NCBI GenBank assembly: GCA_963580455.1 | Contig: OY756966.1 | Coordinates: 21,455,001 to 21,519,000 of the forward strand | Length of the DNA: 64,000 nt | DNA from: Euonymus europaeus | Lineage: Eukaryota; Streptophyta; Magnoliopsida; Celastrales; Celastraceae | Direction: 5' to 3' | Shown: in pieces, positions 59,715 through 64,000 of the stretch | How positions within the stretch are numbered: position 1 is the stretch's first letter | Layout of the letters: each line of letters begins with the position of its first letter | The notes under the pieces: generated by a model | The model's database searches: none | What the model was told of the DNA's origin: nothing | Seen by the model: only the letters and a program-made list of their open reading frames with translations | Translations under genes and position numbers: made by a program

Positions 59715-59886
59715 GTCAAAATTAGGTAGCTCCCTCTATTTTAAGATATACATAACATTTTTTAAATAATAATAATAGTACCTTTAACTTAGCCCTTTTT
59801 GTCAAAATTAGGTAGCTCTATTTATTTTAAGAGATACATAACCTTTTTAAAATAATAATAATAATACCTTTGACGTAACTATTTTG
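59715..59886. repeat. 86-bp tandem duplication
   Basis: GTCAAAATTAGGTAGCTC starts at about 59715 and again at 59801; the two units stay similar through an ATAATAATA run and CCTTT(A/G)AC. Confidence 0.8.
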
Positions 59887-60852
59887 GTTTGTATTGTTTG
59901 CATAAAGTTTCCTAAATAAATGTTCAATAGACATATCAAGACAAATCTCAAGCATTGTGTTAATCATAGTAGTAGAGATTTGTAAAAACAATAAATAACT
60001 AATAACATGATCTTTTCATTTAACCATAAACACATACAAAGATAACGTCAAATAATCAATGCTTCAATCATGGATCAAGAATTAATTCACATGTGAAACT
60101 TGCTTTGCATAAATTTATTCTTTTGCAAATACTCAACATTAGTCATTCTAGAAAACATGTAAAACGCTGACTTTCCATACAATTTATGACATATAGAGTT
60201 CTACAAATACTCAAACACAAACACTGGTTCATGTAATCTAGAGCCTACATGATAAGCTACATGAAGTTACTTCAAGTTGGAGTAAAACACAATGTCACAC
60301 AAATCTCACTTATCTTAGGATATTTTATCCTAACAATTACTCGGTTGTATGAAGTTGCAATACTAATATGCATTGAGTTTGCATCATGCCTCAAAAAGTT
60401 TGCTATATTATTGAAGGAAGCAACATTCCATGGCTTGCTTTGCAGTCTATCTATACAAATTAACATGCATGCATGAGAGAATCCTTGGATCACATCACAA
60501 ATCTTATGCTCTTTGCATTAGTTGTTTATTACAACAAATGGGACATAAAAAAAAAAGAAAAAGAAAAAAAGAGACACAAAATCAAAAACCCAAAAAGAAA
60601 CACATCATTTGACACCTTTACACAAAAGAATATTCCATTTTTCATGCCAAGACGTACACTACAACTTTTGTTAAAGTGAATCTGACCCTTCCTTTTTCTC
60701 TCCTTTCTCAACTTTTGCCTTGGCTTTGAAGATTCAAATAATCATCCAGAGATCTAGAAAGTGTAAAGAAAATAATAAAAGTTATGCACGATGAGGAAAA
60801 AAAGAGAAGCCACCAAAAGCAGCAACTCCATTTCTTCTCCACTTAGTTAATT

Positions 60853-61954
60853 TTATTTACCTGCATCAGAAATAAACAATATTAATGCAAAAACTTGTTA
60901 ATGGAAATTAATGTTGAAAAGAAAAGCAAATTAAGATTATTTTACGTACCATTTCCACCAAATACTTTTCTAATTAAGAAGGTTAGAAAAATAATAATTA
61001 GAGCAACTCCAGCTAGTATTCCAATGATAATCGCAAACATCTTCTCCCCTTCATCAACAGCTTTTCCTGAATTTATCGAAAATAATTCAATTAGTTATAA
61101 AAAAAAACACGGTAGATAGTTCGCAATGATCCAGAGAGTACTCATTCGCTGCGAAATGTTCGGTTTTTAGGAAGAATAAATAAAAATGGAAATAATTCAA
61201 TAATAAAAAAAAAGGACTTACCACTGTGTGACTTGGAATCGACATGTGCCCCTCCGGTGGAGTACCGTGCATAACACTTGGCCAGGAACATGTCACCGTA
61301 CACCGCAGTTCCACAATCACTTTTCAACCGTTGGATCGCATTCCCAATACAATCCTGGCACTCCCCCAAACTCAAATCACCAACACACTGGGCCAGGCCC
61401 TGCACATCCCCAGCCCCACCAACCCTAAATGGTCCGCTCATTCCACCGAGGCCCGCCAACACAGCATCTCTCCGGCCCATTTGTTCAGGCTCATACCCAA
61501 CTGACGGCCCACATTTCTTCAACACCACGGTCTTGTCCTCCGTCCCTAAAAACGTGGCGTTGTCGTACTTGACGTAGCAACCTTCGAGTTGCAGCGTGCC
61601 ACCGCAGGTTTGGGAGCATAATGTGCCGAGTTGACTCACCGAGCGGGCTACACACGTTGCACAATCGGGCATGGACAGGTCGCCACGGCATTGGTAAAGC
61701 CCATAAACTACGTCTTGTGGGCTAGAGCCCATGATGGTATAGTTGTTGTAGGACGAGTATGTGGCTGAGTTGACCAGGGATGTAAGGAGCGAGTTGAGGT
61801 TGGACTCAAAAGGTGATGTTGGTTCATATTTTTGTTGTGTGCATCCAACAAAGACAAAGGAGTCTGTGGAAGAGGAGGAGAGTGAAGGAGAGAGGAGAGA
61901 TGAGAGAGAGAGGAGAGATGAGAGGAGTGAGAGAAGAGAGATTGTCATTGCCAT
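60853..61954 (-). CDS. Plasmodesmata-located protein (PDLP), two DUF26 domains
   Basis: Type I membrane protein of plasmodesmata that affects cell-to-cell trafficking and callose. Exons 61954-61222, 61066-60950 and 60860-60853 join at GT-AG sites into 285 residues; the last exon adds only K and the stop. Residues 1-28 are a Leu/Ser-rich signal peptide. The first DUF26/Gnk2 domain has the CX8CX2C motif at C89, C98, C101 (CRGDLSMPDCATC); the second at C190, C199, C202 (CVGDLSLGECQDC). Residues 255-276 (AIIIGILAGVALIIIFLTFL) form the membrane span and the cytosolic tail is RKVFGGNGK. There is no kinase domain, which separates it from cysteine-rich receptor kinases; the short tail fits PDLP2/3-like proteins. 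The intronless read-through ORF to 61142 is an artefact. Confidence 0.93.
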
Positions 61955-62043
61955 GTTTGGACGGAGAGGGAGGGGGAGGGAGAGGGGGAGGGGGAGAGAG
62001 AGAGAGTTGTGGATGTGGTGACATTAATGTGAGCTAAATATAA
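61955..62043 (-). promoter_or_regulatory. PDLP leader with pyrimidine tract and TATA-like box
   Basis: Directly above the ATG is a CT-only tract in the mRNA sense (61964-62005), the complement of GGGAGGGGGAGGGAGAGGGG with a GA repeat. A TATATTTA box lies at 62036-62043 on the minus strand, about 82 bp above the ATG. Confidence 0.55.
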
Positions 62044-63600
62044 GACTCACTCATGTCTTACAATAGGTGTCTCATCTCTTGTTTTGAAAGTCACTTTAAT
62101 TATTATTTTTTTCATAAAACTTAAATATTTTATCCTAATTTTAGAAAGTAAAGTAACTTCCTATTTTTAAACTAAGGAGATGGGAGATGATTTTCCATGT
62201 CAGCTATGAGGGAATATTCACAATATATAGTTGGCGTTTTTATTTAAAAATGGTTTAGCATGTGAATTATGTGGTAGTTGTAAGTTTTTTTAAAAAATAT
62301 ATATAAATGAATCTCATGAATGTAATACTTAATTTAGATGTCGAACCACACAAAATTGCAAATATGTAATTGGATAATATAATGTAGTGGAATTTGCTAA
62401 CTAAGTACAAATAACTTTTTGAAAAAGAAAACAAATTAGAGTTAACTTTGTGAGCCGACCATTCATGAAAGGAGCTAGGTAGCTTTGTGTTTCTTCTCTT
62501 CTTTTTAGATCTTTATGAGTATATATATATATATGTTAAGACTTTCTGTATATAATGCACACAAACTTTTTTCAAATGAAGAAATACAAACAACTATATA
62601 TACCCATCGCACTAATGCCCTCCCTTCAAATTAATTAATTAATAAAGAAGAAATTCAATGGAAGGCTTGTATGCTTTTTTGTTTTCCTTTACCTTTTTTT
62701 TTGTTTTTGTTTTTGTTTTGTCATGTAAAAAATTCTTGCTCCATAAACAAATGGCCAATTCATGAATGTTGCACACATCACTGCAAAAGGAAAAGTGGAT
62801 CGAGGGCCCTCTTCTCTATGTTTTGAGCTTTCTATGTTGGTATTTTTATGTCTTAACTCTGAAGCAAACCATCAACTTTTTTTCTCTCTACATTACACCA
62901 TGACTTTTAGTCTTTGATTGTTGGGGGTGGAGGGAGATCGAGACCTGGGGATTCTATGCACATTTATGTACAACATGCATGTTGACTAGCACGTGTACAT
63001 AATCAACATTTGGCACGAACCAAAAGCTTAAGTCTCTTAGTTCGGTGATCATTTAGGCAGCAAAACTTTTAATTGTGCCACCCAATTATCAGCAACATGT
63101 TAGCGAATTGGTTGCCTTTTGCTGAAAAAAATTTGAAACACAAAAATCAAAGCAAAAATATGATAAATCTAATAATACATACGGGCCTCCACACGTCATG
63201 TAATTATGTAATTGGTCAAAGTTTATAGGAAAAATTTGGAGTTCAGAAAAAAAAAAACCAAAAAAAAAAATTGACAATCAAACCTCTAGGCTTTGCCATG
63301 TCGCTCCCTTTAGTAAAGTCACAAGCCACCACTAACAATCGACATGTCAATATAATATCACATGAGAGGGGAATATGTGGAAATAAACCTTGAGTAAAAA
63401 ACGTGTCATATTTTTATGAGGGGATCATATAGAAATAAATTTTGAATAAAAAACGAGTCATATTTTCATGAAGGGGTCATGTAATGTGTATAAAGCTAAC
63501 CACACACATGGGCATACTATATATATAATGTGATGTGTACAAAACTAACCACACACATCTTAGTTTTTGGAAACTACTTTGTCAATTTGTAGATTTCACA
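62044..63600. other. Intergenic DNA
   Basis: AT-rich, with no gene. 63364-63472 is a 54-bp direct duplication (GAAATAAA-TTGA-TAAAAAACG), followed at 63481-63560 by a second pair built on AACCACACACAT. Confidence 0.5.
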
Positions 63601-63605
63601 TTAAT

Positions 63606-64000
63606 ATGGATCATCGAAAAATTTAGGTTGAAGATATAAGATTATCAAGTGATTATGATATTATCTTAGATGAAATAAAACAAGAAGAGAAACCTCTGGA
63701 TGCGAGCGAAGAAAATATTAAAGTAGATGTTACGAATGAATTTTCCACTGCCATGATATGCTACATAACTAAATTTATATATGTTATCTTTTATCAATTC
63801 ATAAATTCATATATGTTATATTTTGTTAATTCATATCTTAATTATTATTTTCAGGTATTCAATTCAAGCCAATCTTTAATTGAATGGGTTCAAAGTACAG
63901 GACATAATTTGGAATTTGTTATTGTTATGAGAAGTTCAGAAATTGGTGGATTTGGGAGGAGACCAAAATTATTGTTACAATGTGAATGTGGCGGCACCTA
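63606..64000 (+). pseudogene. N-terminus of a FAR1/MULE-transposase-like protein, runs off the window
   Basis: ATG at 63606 gives MDHRKI and then an in-frame TAG (63624). The same frame stays open to the end of the window: VEDIRLSSDYDIILDEIKQE, EKPLDASEENIKVDVTNEFS, then, beyond an intron-like AT-rich stretch ending TATTTTCAG (63853), VFNSSQSLIEWVQSTGHNLE, FVIVMRSSEIGGFGRRPKL and LLQCECGGTY. The second block matches the FAR1-type DNA-binding start of MULE-derived proteins (F-SR--L--WV----...G-V-VI-RS-......LLGCERGG-Y). The early TAG suggests a pseudogene, unless translation begins downstream. The rest of the gene is outside the window. Confidence 0.55.

Larger units (their letters stand above)
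57001..60335 (-). mobile_element. Decayed minus-strand LTR retroelement without pol
   Basis: Two diverged repeats end alike: GAGCCTACATGATAAGCTAC ... TATTTTATCCTAACA at 57067-57159 and 60242-60335. On the minus strand both start TGTTAGGATAAAATATCCTA. Beside the left one the minus strand reads ATCAAGGGGGAGATTG, a classical copia polypurine tract, so the left copy is the 3' LTR. The interior is only about 3 kb, shows no gag, RT or integrase, and carries one ORF relic. It is best seen as a deletion derivative or non-autonomous element. The outer LTR boundary on the left and the TSD are not resolved. Confidence 0.6.

Noticed and set aside
61142..61221. C-terminal extension of the PDLP ORF
   Set aside because: It is intron read-through; splicing to 61066 gives the membrane span.
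1..64000. CRISPR arrays, operons, bacterial genes
   Set aside because: Nothing of this kind is present; all repeats are explained as LTRs, MITEs, satellites or duplications of a plant genome.

Overview
The window is nuclear DNA of a dicot-type flowering plant; I cannot name the species. The grounds are AT-rich intergenic DNA, split genes with GT-AG introns, plant-specific families (PDLP with two DUF26 domains, plant GH35 beta-galactosidase, peroxisomal HSP15.7-type small heat-shock protein) and Tat, Athila and Ty1/copia LTR retrotransposons.

Four host genes look intact. A 16-exon GH35 beta-galactosidase lies at 11818-15456 (-). A 10-exon BSH/SNF5 subunit of SWI/SNF chromatin remodelling lies at 28851-31461 (+). 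A two-exon peroxisomal small heat-shock protein at 31889-32755 (-) converges on BSH. A three-exon plasmodesmata-located (PDLP-like) protein lies at 60853-61954 (-). I joined all exons by hand; each join keeps the frame and rebuilds the family's conserved motifs. Broken gene pieces are an F-box/FBA pseudogene (9905-10640), a lectin-domain relic below the beta-galactosidase, an RPA1-like relic near 35.9 kb, an RNase H relic near 2.4 kb and a MULE/FAR1-type N-terminus running off the right edge.

Most of the rest is retrotransposon. 2.2-5.9 kb holds an RNase H relic, the tail of a copia element and a Tat/Ogre-type LTR with its leader. 6.96-9.85 kb is a 5'-truncated, mutated copia with its 3' LTR. 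16545-27205 is an older Tat-type Ty3/gypsy element (TSD GACCT) with pol on the minus strand and, on the plus strand, an intron-containing antisense gene with its own TATA box. 38754-56043 is a very young copia element (TSD GATAG, apparently identical 262-bp LTRs, 1439-codon ORF) whose 5' LTR was split by an even younger Athila-type element (38837-51297, TSD ACTAA, apparently identical 1422-bp LTRs, 1885-codon gag-pol plus a second 423-codon ORF). 57.0-60.3 kb is a decayed minus-strand LTR element with an unrecognised ORF relic. MITE-like inverted repeats and short tandem duplications sit in the intergenic DNA.

The most unusual features are the extra non-gag-pol ORFs of the LTR families, the GATCGATC couplet repeated in the LTR, gag coding sequence and 3' region of the Athila element, and the nesting of two practically undamaged elements.
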